Source: Alphaproteobacteria bacterium (GTDB taxonomy: Bacteria > Pseudomonadota > Alphaproteobacteria > Micavibrionales > Micavibrionaceae). Taken from it: 64,000 bases of DNA. This document shows positions 50,942 through 59,371 of this stretch, in pieces. Below the pieces are notes generated by a model. It saw nothing but the letters and a program-made list of their open reading frames with translations, was not told where the DNA came from and did not search any database. Location: contig CP065008.1 in assembly GCA_016699735.1 (NCBI GenBank), positions 1,302,001 through 1,366,000 of the forward strand. The letters run 5' to 3'. The position numbers were made by a program, and so were the translations under genes. Position 1 is the stretch's first letter, and the number at the start of each line of letters is the position of its first letter.

Positions 50942-52609
50942 TTAACTCTCTTGCGTCATCCAGCTGCGGATGACGGAAACGGTTTCGGTCGGGTAATTAT
51001 CGACGATTTCCTCAACTTTTTTCAAGGTGGAAGCTTTGACCTTCCCCTCAACGCCCTGAATGTCAACAAGGGACTCTTCCGCTTGCTTGGCGTAAGCGGG
51101 TTCGCTCATGCTCCCTCCGCCTCCGGTTGGAGCGGCCAAAGCAGGATTGGACGGCATGGCGGCGATCATATCCGGCTCAACGCGTCGTCCGCCGCCGCCC
51201 GTCGCCCCGCCGCCGCCTTCTGTTGCCAGCAGACGGCTGACCATTGGCTGCAGGACAAGCAGCACGACAAGGATCATCATGACGCCCACGGTAATGACTT
51301 CCGCCGCATCAATAAGGTCGCTCTTCTCGAACCCGAACAGGTAGCGGTCATCGACGATTTCTTCGGCCGTGTCGATTTCCGCGAATTGCAGGTTGCTGAC
51401 CTGAATCGTATCGCCGCGATCCTCGTCGATCCCGACGGCGGACTTCACGAGAGACGTGATCGCGTCAAGCTCTTCCTGCGGCCGAGGCGCATAGGTTTTT
51501 TTCCCTTCCTCATCGGTGGTGTAGCTGCCATCGACCAGAACGGAAACGGAGAGTTTCTTGATTTCACCCACCTGCCGGACGACATTTTTGACGGTCTTGC
51601 TGATCTCATAATTGGTGACTTCCTCCGTCTTGTTGCTCTGTGCGGAAGGCTCTTCGCCAAGCAGAAGACCGGAATTCTGTCCCGGCAGATTGTTTTCAAC
51701 CGAAACCTCATCGCCCGGCGCTTCGCGCTCGGTGCTGCTCTCCTCGGTAACCTGAGAGGAGCGCAGAACCTGCCCCTCCGGGTTGTAGCTCTCCTCGTTC
51801 ATGCTGATCTGGTCGTAATTGATATCGGCGGTCACAATCGCCGTAACCTTGCCCGGCCCGACCACGCGGCTGACCTGCTCCTCGATTTTATTGACCAGAT
51901 TGGCCTCAAAACTGCGGCGCCGGTCCTCGGCCTCAAGGGTGACAAGATCAGTGTCCTCGTTTCCGCCCTTGGCCAGCAGGTTCCCGTTGCTGTCGATAAC
52001 CGATACGCTTGACGCCTTAAGGTTGGAAACCGAAGACGCCACCAACGATTGGATAGAGGCGATCTGTGTGCGGGCAAGCACGATCCCCGCCGGAATGTTG
52101 ATGAAGACGCTGGCCGAAGCTTCCCGGTTTTCGCGCCGGAAAAGCTCACGCTCGGGCAAGACGATATGCACACGGGCGCTGCGGACATTATCCATCTCGC
52201 TGATCGTGCGCGCCAGCTCACCCTCAAGGGCGCGGACCTGATTGATATTCTGCACGAGATTCGTCGTCCCAAAGGCGGACTGTTTATCGAAAATCTCATA
52301 ACCCATGGATCCGCCGTTCGGCAGCCCTTCCTCGGCCAGAAGCATCCGCGCCCGTCCGACATCGTCGCCGGGAACGGAAATCCGCGATCCGTCCGAAGAC
52401 ATATCATAAGGAATCTGAAGTTCCTCAAGCTTCGCGGCCACCGCCCCGGAATCCGTGACCGACAGATCGGCATACAAAAGCTTCATGTCCGGCGAGGACA
52501 CGCGCAGGGAGATAAACACGAAAAAGATCAGAAGGCCAAGCACTATGGCCGACATCATTAAAAGCCGCGCCGGCCCGAGCTGTCTTAATGTATCCAGAAA
52601 ACTGTTCAC
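50942..52609 (-). CDS. fliF: Flagellar MS-ring protein FliF
   Basis: FliF builds the MS ring in the inner membrane. The 555-residue protein has a first span (LLMMSAIVLGLLIFFVFISL), DMKLLYADLSVTDSGAVAAK, IPYDMSSDGSRISVPGDDVG and a second span near residue 450 (VITVGVMMILVVLLVLQPM) with a FliG-binding C-terminal tail. I chose GTG at 52609, because GAGG lies eight bases before it; an ATG at 52708 would add a non-family 33-residue extension. It heads the fliF-fliG-fliH-fliN operon. Confidence 0.93.
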   Translation of the reverse strand: MNSFLDTLRQLGPARLLMMSAIVLGLLIFFVFISLRVSSPDMKLLYADLSVTDSGAVAAKLEELQIPYDMSSDGSRISVPGDDVGRARMLLAEEGLPNGGSMGYEIFDKQSAFGTTNLVQNINQVRALEGELARTISEMDNVRSARVHIVLPERELFRRENREASASVFINIPAGIVLARTQIASIQSLVASSVSNLKASSVSVIDSNGNLLAKGGNEDTDLVTLEAEDRRRSFEANLVNKIEEQVSRVVGPGKVTAIVTADINYDQISMNEESYNPEGQVLRSSQVTEESSTEREAPGDEVSVENNLPGQNSGLLLGEEPSAQSNKTEEVTNYEISKTVKNVVRQVGEIKKLSVSVLVDGSYTTDEEGKKTYAPRPQEELDAITSLVKSAVGIDEDRGDTIQVSNLQFAEIDTAEEIVDDRYLFGFEKSDLIDAAEVITVGVMMILVVLLVLQPMVSRLLATEGGGGATGGGGRRVEPDMIAAMPSNPALAAPTGGGGSMSEPAYAKQAEESLVDIQGVEGKVKASTLKKVEEIVDNYPTETVSVIRSWMTQES

Positions 52610-53207
52610 GATCGCAAACCTCTTGATGCCCGCACGCTCGAGCCCCGGGGAAGGGTGGGGGAGCAGTACAAACAGACAATGTCTGCAACCGAAGGCGATT
52701 GCAGTCAATCTAAACTACTTGAGAATTTTAATTCTGGCAAATATCAAAGCGGCTCTTTCGGGTAATTTTCAAAAACAGCGAATCAAAAAGCAAGTTTATG
52801 AAAAAAGAAACGGTCGGGATGAGGGCAGGCCCACCGATTACTTGGCCTCGATAGGATTATTGGAAATAATAAAGGGAGTGAGTGAGGACGGAAGTTGGAA
52901 AACTAGAGAGTTTTTTATGTGGAGGAAAGAAGGTTTCTATGCTTGCTGAAGTAATTACTTATCATTATCCACCATATTAATAAATAATTAATACATTTAT
53001 TAAAAGCAAATCACCTGATGATTGTAAAAATCATAAAATAAGAGCACTGCTCTGATAGAAAATGGAGGATGGTTACTTCTGTTTTCATTGACATTTTGCA
53101 TTTTTTCCCGTAATATGATGATAGGTTAGTATGTCTGGATTACGTCTAAAGTTTAAAAGGCGAAACGGCCATACGATAGGTGCAAAACGCTCAACGACTG
53201 AAATGAC
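52610..53207. other. Intergenic region between fliF and the FlaG-like gene
   Basis: No credible gene. On the plus strand a 76-codon open stretch (52719-52949, TTG start, no ribosome site) reads like protein near its end (DYLASIGLLEIIKGVSEDG) and could be a remnant of an AT-rich gene. An imperfect palindrome lies at 52683-52704 and a perfect one, AGAATT/AATTCT, at 52722-52735. A perfect TTAA-N7-TTAA is at 52977-52991, with TTATCCACC just before it. AGAGCA-C-TGCTCT near 53040 can form a small hairpin. Confidence 0.6.
52977..52991. promoter_or_regulatory. CtrA-consensus site TTAA-N7-TTAA (fliF/FlaG-like gap)
   Basis: TTAA (52977-52980), seven bases, TTAA (52988-52991) matches the CtrA consensus exactly, in an AT-rich intergenic stretch. 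A further TTAA lies eight bases on (53000). It is 217 bases before the FlaG-like ATG and 368 from the fliF start. The AT-rich setting raises the chance match rate. Confidence 0.5.
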
Positions 53208-53735
53208 ATGATAGAAGCAGTCAATTCATCGGTATCAAGCTCAGCGGTCCTCCGGGCGACGGCGGATCAGGCGAGTACGCAGCGCGCCCAATCCGCAAAC
53301 CCCGCACGGGTGCAGGAGGCGGCCGAGCCTCTACGTGACGCGCCGCAGGTTCCCTACATCAGCCCCTATATTCATCTGGATTTGAATTACAACAAAGCGG
53401 TGCTTCAAATTCGCGATTCCAGCACCGGCGACGTCGTTCGCCAGTTTCCCTCCGAGGAAAGCCTGGAAGTCCGCCGCCTGCAGAGCCTGCGTCAGCAGGA
53501 ATCGTCCGAACCTGTAGAAGTAGAAGAGGCGGTGACGCCCGAAGTGCGCGAGACCACGGCTCAGCCCTCGCGCTCCCGTATTCCCGGTAAATCCACATCC
53601 GCCGACATTATTACGGTGCAGGACGTGACGTCCTCTCCCCCGGCCAACAGCTCCGCCCCGCCCCAGATCGCGACGGCCGCCTTCAGCGCGGGCGGTCAAA
53701 GCGCGGGATCGGCGAAGGTCAGCGTTCTGGCTTAA
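53208..53735 (+). CDS. FlaG-like flagellar protein
   Basis: A 175-residue protein. Residues 50-85 read ISPYIHLDLNYNKAVLQIRDSS followed by TGDVVRQFPSEESLEVR, matching the FlaG block VxVxDxxTGEVIRQIPxEExL. FlaG-family proteins influence flagellar filament length; the exact role here is not known. The rest is Ala/Ser/Gln/Pro-rich and low in structure. It lies between fliF and a terminator, and is the only flagellar gene on the plus strand in this part. Start ATG at 53208. Confidence 0.72.
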   Translation: MIEAVNSSVSSSAVLRATADQASTQRAQSANPARVQEAAEPLRDAPQVPYISPYIHLDLNYNKAVLQIRDSSTGDVVRQFPSEESLEVRRLQSLRQQESSEPVEVEEAVTPEVRETTAQPSRSRIPGKSTSADIITVQDVTSSPPANSSAPPQIATAAFSAGGQSAGSAKVSVLA

Positions 53736-53757
53736 GTTGTAAAATATTTGCTAAGGT

Positions 53758-53788
53758 AAAAGCGCAACGAACGGTGCGCTTTTTTTTT
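53758..53788 (+). terminator. Intrinsic terminator after the FlaG-like gene
   Basis: AGCGCA (53761-53766) and TGCGCT (53775-53780) form a 6-bp stem, extended by A-T pairs, followed by eight T residues (53781-53788). It starts 23 bases after the stop. Confidence 0.9.
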
Positions 53789-53896
53789 ATGTCGGAAAAA
53801 TCTTCGAAAGCAGCGGCGGAATTTTTATGGATCCCCGGTCAGGGGTCTGACAACGCAGTCACGATCTGTATAATAAGTGTATGAGGATTTATTACT

Positions 53897-54106
53897 ATGA
53901 GCGAAGACATTCCAAAAAAAACAAAAAGAAAAGGGACGTATTTGATCCTTTTTTTGGGGGCTGTGATTCTGGTTTTTGGGTGGGCATTTGCCAACCATAA
54001 GATAGGACTATGGATATGCTGGGTTTCAGATGGGAAATATTGCTCTTTCAATATGCCGCCCTTTAAACCTGCACCCGCTTGGAAAACTCACGTTGGTTCT
54101 TATTAA
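53897..54106 (+). CDS. Small single-span membrane protein
   Basis: A 69-residue protein with a Lys-rich cytoplasmic start (MSEDIPKKTKRKGT) and one hydrophobic span (YLILFLGAVILVFGWAFANH). A GAGG ribosome site lies about ten bases before the ATG. AT-rich codon use. The antisense frame (53839-54051) is less convincing. Function unknown. Confidence 0.6.
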   Translation: MSEDIPKKTKRKGTYLILFLGAVILVFGWAFANHKIGLWICWVSDGKYCSFNMPPFKPAPAWKTHVGSY

Positions 54107-54177
54107 TGGAGAGTAAATATGCCTAGTATTTCAGATGTCGAGAAAATTTATTTCCTTTAGGCGTAGGCGCCGCCCCA

Positions 54178-54645
54178 TCAACCCTCGATATTCGTCGAAC
54201 TCCCGGCGGCGGGAGGAGGGGATTGCGCCGCCTGCGCGGCGGCGGCCTTCTGCCCGGTGAGCAGACCGGCCGCGACTTCCTTATTGATGTTGATCAGGAC
54301 GTTGAGCTTGTCCTTCTGCGGGCTGGAGAGAATCTCAAGCTCCCGCTTGAAAATGAAATTGGCGAGGTTGATGATGTTGCTCCGCAAATCGTTGGGCCGA
54401 TTGCCCTCGGGGTTGCCGATCGCCGTGTCGTAAAACAGCATCCAGATTTGCCGATTGTATAAAAGCGTGGCTTCCAGAATTTCGGTCGTGCGGCTGTCCC
54501 ACTCGCGCACCAGATCCTGCATCATCCGCGCCGACTTCAGCAACACGCGCCCTTCAAGCTCCCGCTGGTCGGGAGTATTTTGCTGGGCGTTGTTATCATA
54601 GGCGCCCGCCGCCTGGGCATAGGGGTTATTGTTTTTTGAGCGCAT
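54178..54645 (-). CDS. flaF: Flagellin biosynthesis regulator FlaF
   Basis: FlaF promotes flagellin translation or assembly, opposing FlbT. The 155-residue protein starts NPYAQAAGAYDNNAQ, the alphaproteobacterial FlaF signature, then a helical core (RELEGRVLLKSARMMQDL, ATLLYNRQIWMLFYDTAI). An Ala/Pro-rich tail of about 25 residues is longer than usual. It overlaps flbT by 20 bases. Confidence 0.9.
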   Translation of the reverse strand: MRSKNNNPYAQAAGAYDNNAQQNTPDQRELEGRVLLKSARMMQDLVREWDSRTTEILEATLLYNRQIWMLFYDTAIGNPEGNRPNDLRSNIINLANFIFKRELEILSSPQKDKLNVLININKEVAAGLLTGQKAAAAQAAQSPPPAAGSSTNIEG

Positions 54646-55021
54646 TGCTTACGAGTTCCCTCTCATGGTCAATCAGTTGCCGCGACACTTTCAGAGCCTT
54701 GTAGTAAGAGTCCGAAATAATGTGATCGTTAATCTGCATAAAGAAAAAAGCGGAGGAGGGCGAAGCAGTCTGAATCTCGCTGACCATGTCGAAATATTTT
54801 TTGTGGTAATCCCGCGGGGTTCGCGCAAGATACATACACTGGACGAGAAAATAGATTCGCTTGCACGGCGTGTCGGCCTCTTCTTCTTTCATCACGTCTT
54901 TTTCACGCAGAATAGGGGCATCTCCGGCGATCTGGAACCGCGCACGTTGAGTGCCGTTGGTAATCACGGCCTCGCCGATCAGTATTTTTTCGTTCGGCTT
55001 TAGATCAATAACCAGCGCCAT
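54626..55021 (-). CDS. flbT: Flagellin mRNA regulator FlbT
   Basis: FlbT binds flagellin mRNA and represses its translation when the hook is not complete. The 131-residue protein has LKPNEKILIGEAVITNG, RIYFLVQCMYLA and YYKALKVSRQLI, the conserved blocks of the family. It sits just downstream of the flagellin gene, with a terminator between, as in relatives. Start ATG at 55021. Confidence 0.9.
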   Translation of the reverse strand: MALVIDLKPNEKILIGEAVITNGTQRARFQIAGDAPILREKDVMKEEEADTPCKRIYFLVQCMYLARTPRDYHKKYFDMVSEIQTASPSSAFFFMQINDHIISDSYYKALKVSRQLIDHERELVSNALKKQ

Positions 55022-55154
55022 GGAATTCTTCCACTTAATAATGAAAAAAGAAAAGCATCCTGCTTTGACTCAGAGTGCTGATCCTAACATAGCAGATTTT
55101 TCTTGATAAATGGTTATCCCGGAAAAAAGATAAAACCGCCCACAGAAATAAAGC

Positions 55155-55186
55155 AAAAGTAAAGTCGGCGGAGTTCTTCCGCCGAC
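55155..55186 (-). terminator. Intrinsic terminator after the flagellin gene
   Basis: GTCGGCGGA (55164-55172) and TCCGCCGAC (55178-55186) form a perfect 9-bp stem with a 5-base loop; on the minus strand TTTACTTTT follows. It ends 27 bases after the flagellin stop. Confidence 0.88.
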
Positions 55187-55212
55187 TCTTGGGTATTAGT
55201 TTATGGTAAGAA

Positions 55213-56913
55213 TTAGAACAATCTCAGAACGGCCTGCTGGGACTGGGAAGCCAGTGCCAGAGAGGTGACGCCCAAGGTCTGCCGTGTTTGCAGAGCCAGA
55301 AGGTTCGCGCCTTCCTCGTTCTGGTCGGCGACCGTCAGCTTGTCGGCGCCTTCCTCGAGGTTGTTGATCGTGTTCTTGGTAAAGTCTTCGCGGGTCTGGA
55401 TGATCGCCAGGTCGTTCGCGATGCTGTTACCGAAGGAACGGATCGTGTCGGTCGCCAAGCGGATTTCGGTGATCGCGTCGTCAACGCTCTCAAGCCGGGC
55501 GAAATTGGCTTCGGAAACCCCGAGACCGCCGGAGGTGAACACGACGCCTTCGGTGATGAGCGAACTGGACCGGTCTTCGTTGAAGAAGGTGGTCAGGTCG
55601 TCACCGTTCAGAAGGTTCGTACCCCGGTATCCGGCATCGCCGACGAGTTGATCGATCTGGGAGAGGATATTGGTATATTCCTCCTCCAAAGTCGCCAGTT
55701 CGCCAGCCGCAGCGCCGAGATTAAGGTTCTCGATCTGGGCGTTGGCAGCCGTTCCGGTCACCAGTGAGTGCGTTCCGAAGCCGATGTTAAGGGCATCGTT
55801 GGCCGCGTTACCGGTGAAGCCGATCTGCACGGTCTGGACGGAAGAGTCGACGGCCCGGATGGTGATCTGGCCCGTTTCATCGTCGAACGTCGCCTGCACC
55901 AGTTCATTCAGGCTGGTGTTGGTGTTGATCGTGTCGATGAAGCTCTGGATCGTCGCGGCGTTCAAAGTGAACGATACGGCCGATCCGCCGTTGATACCGA
56001 TGGAGAACGTGTCGCCGGCGTTGTTGATGCCGGTGTTCAAAGCCGTTCCGGCATTGTCGGTCAAAGCCGAGATCAGGTCGCTTCGCTCTGCCAGGTTCCC
56101 GGACGCCTCATACAAGGCGAACGAGGTCAGGGAGGGCGTAGACAAGGCCGTCACTTCGACGTTGTTGGTGCCGTTACCGCCGTCGGCGCGGATCAGAGCC
56201 TGATCGCCGAAGCCAAGGGCTTGGGCAAGGCCGAGGTTCGCCGCATCGGTGGCTGCTGCCGTCACGAAGTTGATACGCGCGTTGCCGCCGTTGAGCGACT
56301 TGATCTCCAGATTGCCTTCCGAGTCCAGACGCGCTTCAACCACACGGTCCGTGAGGTTGTTGTTGTCGTTGATCTCGGCGATGATCTGTTCGATCGAGTC
56401 GTTGGTGTTGAAGGTAATCGTCAGATCCTGCTGACCGCCGTTAGCCGTGTCGAAGTCGACAAGAGCGCCCGCCGTCGTGGAGTCGGGGTCGGTGACGGAG
56501 ATCACGATCGTGTCACCGTTGGCAATCCCGTTAATCGCGGTGACGTTGGTTTCGCCCGACAGGTCACGGTTTCCGGTGACCCGCGCTTCGGCCGATCCGC
56601 CGGCAAGGGCGTCACGGGCCTGCGTGGCCACGGAATCGGCCTGCTCGATGAGATTGAGCAAAGACGAAACCGCATTGTCGGCGGACTTGATGGTCTGGAT
56701 CGACTGCCCGATCCCGTCCAGAAGACGGTTCAGGTCGCTGGCGCGGTTGCTCAGGCTTTGCGCGGCGAAGAAGTTCTGCGCGTTGTCCAGAGCGGAGTTG
56801 ACTTTCAACCCCGTCGCGAGACGAAGCTGGGTTTTATCGATAAGGCTTTGGGTGTTTTGCAGCGAAAGCAAATTGTTCCGTAACGCTGCAGTAAGAACTA
56901 CATCGGAAGACAT
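55213..56913 (-). CDS. Flagellin
   Basis: The filament subunit, 566 residues, longer than many alphaproteobacterial flagellins of 270-300 residues. The N-terminal domain (LRNNLLSLQNTQSLIDKTQL to DNAVSSLLNLIEQADS) and the C-terminal domain (VADQNEEGANLLALQTRQTL) are conserved and form the filament core. The variable middle (about residues 140-400) has repeats resembling flagellin hook-like inserts, such as GDTIVISVTDPDS. GGAAAGGAG precedes the ATG. A perfect CtrA-consensus site lies 76 bases upstream. The neighbouring TPR-methyltransferase may act on it. Confidence 0.93.
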   Translation of the reverse strand: MSSDVVLTAALRNNLLSLQNTQSLIDKTQLRLATGLKVNSALDNAQNFFAAQSLSNRASDLNRLLDGIGQSIQTIKSADNAVSSLLNLIEQADSVATQARDALAGGSAEARVTGNRDLSGETNVTAINGIANGDTIVISVTDPDSTTAGALVDFDTANGGQQDLTITFNTNDSIEQIIAEINDNNNLTDRVVEARLDSEGNLEIKSLNGGNARINFVTAAATDAANLGLAQALGFGDQALIRADGGNGTNNVEVTALSTPSLTSFALYEASGNLAERSDLISALTDNAGTALNTGINNAGDTFSIGINGGSAVSFTLNAATIQSFIDTINTNTSLNELVQATFDDETGQITIRAVDSSVQTVQIGFTGNAANDALNIGFGTHSLVTGTAANAQIENLNLGAAAGELATLEEEYTNILSQIDQLVGDAGYRGTNLLNGDDLTTFFNEDRSSSLITEGVVFTSGGLGVSEANFARLESVDDAITEIRLATDTIRSFGNSIANDLAIIQTREDFTKNTINNLEEGADKLTVADQNEEGANLLALQTRQTLGVTSLALASQSQQAVLRLF

Positions 56914-56988
56914 AGTAGTACTCCTTTCCTAGGTGTTTTGCCGGGAAATCCTCTCCCAGCTTCAAGACTCTATGATAGTAACATTGAA

Positions 56989-57003
56989 TTAAAATTTGGT
57001 TAA
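56989..57003. promoter_or_regulatory. CtrA-consensus site TTAA-N7-TTAA (flagellin promoter)
   Basis: TTAA (56989-56992), AATTTGG, TTAA (57000-57003) matches the CtrA consensus exactly; a third TTAA lies at 57012-57015 after eight bases. It is 76-90 bases upstream of the flagellin ATG, with a TATCAT-like -10 element between, and about 115 bases before the TPR-methyltransferase ATG. CtrA is encoded in this window. Confidence 0.65.
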
Positions 57004-57117
57004 ACGTTTATTTAACGGGACAAAATTAAAGTTGTGAAAATTAAGGGTTTTCAGGATTTTGCCGGAACGGTAGGGTTTTTTAGTAAAAATTAATATTTTA
57101 AATGTGCAGGCGAACCG

Positions 57118-59367
57118 ATGAGTCAATCGCAACCGAAAACACCGCAAACGGGGGCGCCCGCAAGGGCGGAATCCCCCGAGGCCCGCCAGCTCGTCAAGGA
57201 GATCGAAAAGCTGGAGCGCGAGTTTAAACGCACCCAGAATCCCCGCAAACTGACCGAAATGGGCACCGCTTATTATAAGTTGGGCAAGCTGGATATGGCC
57301 AGCGCTCTGTTTACAAGGGGCTGCGCCCTGCGCCCCGACGATCCGGACAACTATAAGGGGCGGGCAGAGTGTCTGGTCATCGCCGGCAAAACGGACGAGT
57401 CGATTGAATACTATAGTATGGCGCTTTCACTCGCCCCCGAAGAGGAGAGGATTCGCACCGGCTATGGCCACGCCCTCATGAGCCTCAAACGCTTCGAGGA
57501 AGCTGCAAAAATCTTCGAAGACGGGCTGAAAATTAAAGACTCGGCCGAAAACAATAATAATGTCGGCGTCCTTTTGTGTGAGACGAAGTACTACAAGCAG
57601 GCGATTGTCTTTATGAAAAAGGCAGTCGAGAAAGACCCGAAAAACAAGAATTTCAGAATCAATCTGGCCAAGGCCTACTTCCGCAGCGAGAAATATAACG
57701 ACGCGTTTTTCACCTTATACGATGCGCTCAAGCGCGATCCTGACAGCGCCTTCCTGAAATCGCAGTTGAGCGCGATGGGCCGCCATCTGGCCTTCCCGTC
57801 CTTTTCGCAGGAACTGAAGGACGCCCTGACCGCCTGTCTGAAGATCGACAATATCGAGCATCAGAACCTCTCGGTCGTCTGGCTCCGCCTCTTTCTGATG
57901 GATACGGCCTATTCTGAAATCCATAAATTAACAAAGCTGTATAACTACGAAGACTTTAAGGAAAAAGCCGATCTGGAGTCCGTCTGCACGCTTCTGTCCG
58001 ACGATTTCTGCAGTAACGCTTTAAGATTGATCTATAACCAGGCGGTGGATTACGAAATTTTCCTCTCCAACCTCCGCCGCCGGATTCTGGAGTTTTATAC
58101 ATCGGGCGAAGCGCAAAAAGCCTCACCGAAAACATTAAAGACAATCTTCAAAATCCTCTGCGCTCTGGCGGAAAACGGCTTCGTCCATGAATACGCCGCC
58201 GCCGACACGCAAGAGGAAATCCAGGCGCTCGACCAGATAAGAAAAGAAATCGCGCAGGAATCCCATCCATCCGCCATCGCGGCCCGCATCGCGCTGCTCG
58301 GCGCCTACACGCCGCTCTATAAAGAGGAGGAGGGGATCATCGCCCGTGCCCGCGCTCTCCCCACGACCGACCTCCACCCCTTCTGGAAAAGCCTTCTCGC
58401 CCTGCAGATCGAGGAGCCGCTGGAGGAACGCCGCCTGCGCGAAACTATCCCCGCGCTCGGCCGCCTGAGCAACGAAGTCTCCCTGAAGGTCCGCGAACAA
58501 TATGAGGAAAACCCTTACCCCCGCTGGCGCTACGCCAACGCGCAGGTGGACGAGGCCAAGAGCTACCACTTCAAGAAACCCTATCAGATTCTTATCGCCG
58601 GCTGCGGCACGGGCAAGCAGGTGATACAGGAACGCTTCATGTACCCCGCCGCGCATATCACGGCGGTCGATCTCAGCCTCTCCAGCATTTGTTACGCCAA
58701 GCGCAAGATTGAGGAACTCGGCGTCGATCGGGTGGAGTTCATGCACGCCGATATCCTCGAACTCGGGCAACTCGACAAGACCTTCGACTTTGTCATGTGT
58801 TCCGGCGTCCTTCACCATATGCAAGAGCCGGAGGCGGGGCTGAAAGTCCTGCTCTCCTTGCTTAAGCCTAAGGGGATCATCAATATCGGCCTCTACAGCG
58901 AAGTGGCCCGCCAGACAGTGGTAAAACTCAGGAACCTCGTCGCCGAAAAGGGCTGGAAACCGGATCGGCAAGGGATACAGGCCTTCCGCGCCTACATCAA
59001 TGCCCTCCCGCCGGAAGATCATCTGCGCTATGTCACGCGCTGGCGCGATTATTACTCCATGTCCATGGTCCGCGACCTGATCTTCCACGTGCAGGAACAC
59101 CGCTACACGTTTTTGCAGCTCGATGAGATGTTCAAACGCCACGGCTTGGCCTTCCTCGATTTCTCCTTTATTTTCCCGGACGTGCTGGCCGATTTCCTCC
59201 GCAAACATCCGGGGCCGGAGAATTACCGGAATTTCGCGCTGTGGGACGCCTTCGAGCGCAAGCGCCCCGAAGCCTTCGCCTCCATGTATCAGATGTGGTT
59301 GTGCAGGCAGAACGCCCACGCCGAAATCCTCGCCGCGCCGAAGATCATCAATGCTTTGGAGGTTTAA
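57118..59367 (+). CDS. TPR-methyltransferase fusion protein
   Basis: A 749-residue protein with two parts. Residues about 40-235 are five or six tetratricopeptide repeats (for example YYKLGKLDMASALFTRGCALRPDDP and NLAKAYFRSEKYNDAFFTLY, quoted separately). Residues about 465-680 are a class I SAM-dependent methyltransferase, with EQYEENPYPRW, ILIAGCGTGKQVI (motif I, about 490-502), AVDLSLSSICYAKRKIEELG and VMCSGVLHHM (motif IV region). It is divergent from the flagellin gene, so modification of flagellin or another surface protein is a plausible inference. The ATG at 57118 has a weak upstream site. Other protein or small-molecule targets cannot be excluded. Confidence 0.85.
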   Translation: MSQSQPKTPQTGAPARAESPEARQLVKEIEKLEREFKRTQNPRKLTEMGTAYYKLGKLDMASALFTRGCALRPDDPDNYKGRAECLVIAGKTDESIEYYSMALSLAPEEERIRTGYGHALMSLKRFEEAAKIFEDGLKIKDSAENNNNVGVLLCETKYYKQAIVFMKKAVEKDPKNKNFRINLAKAYFRSEKYNDAFFTLYDALKRDPDSAFLKSQLSAMGRHLAFPSFSQELKDALTACLKIDNIEHQNLSVVWLRLFLMDTAYSEIHKLTKLYNYEDFKEKADLESVCTLLSDDFCSNALRLIYNQAVDYEIFLSNLRRRILEFYTSGEAQKASPKTLKTIFKILCALAENGFVHEYAAADTQEEIQALDQIRKEIAQESHPSAIAARIALLGAYTPLYKEEEGIIARARALPTTDLHPFWKSLLALQIEEPLEERRLRETIPALGRLSNEVSLKVREQYEENPYPRWRYANAQVDEAKSYHFKKPYQILIAGCGTGKQVIQERFMYPAAHITAVDLSLSSICYAKRKIEELGVDRVEFMHADILELGQLDKTFDFVMCSGVLHHMQEPEAGLKVLLSLLKPKGIINIGLYSEVARQTVVKLRNLVAEKGWKPDRQGIQAFRAYINALPPEDHLRYVTRWRDYYSMSMVRDLIFHVQEHRYTFLQLDEMFKRHGLAFLDFSFIFPDVLADFLRKHPGPENYRNFALWDAFERKRPEAFASMYQMWLCRQNAHAEILAAPKIINALEV

Positions 59368-59371
59368 TAAT

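Noticed and set aside
52719..52949. Small gene on the plus strand
   Set aside because: No ATG or ribosome site. It could be a remnant and is only noted with the intergenic region.
53839..54051. Minus-strand 70-residue open frame
   Set aside because: Less protein-like than the plus-strand membrane protein at 53897, which has a ribosome site and a clear span.
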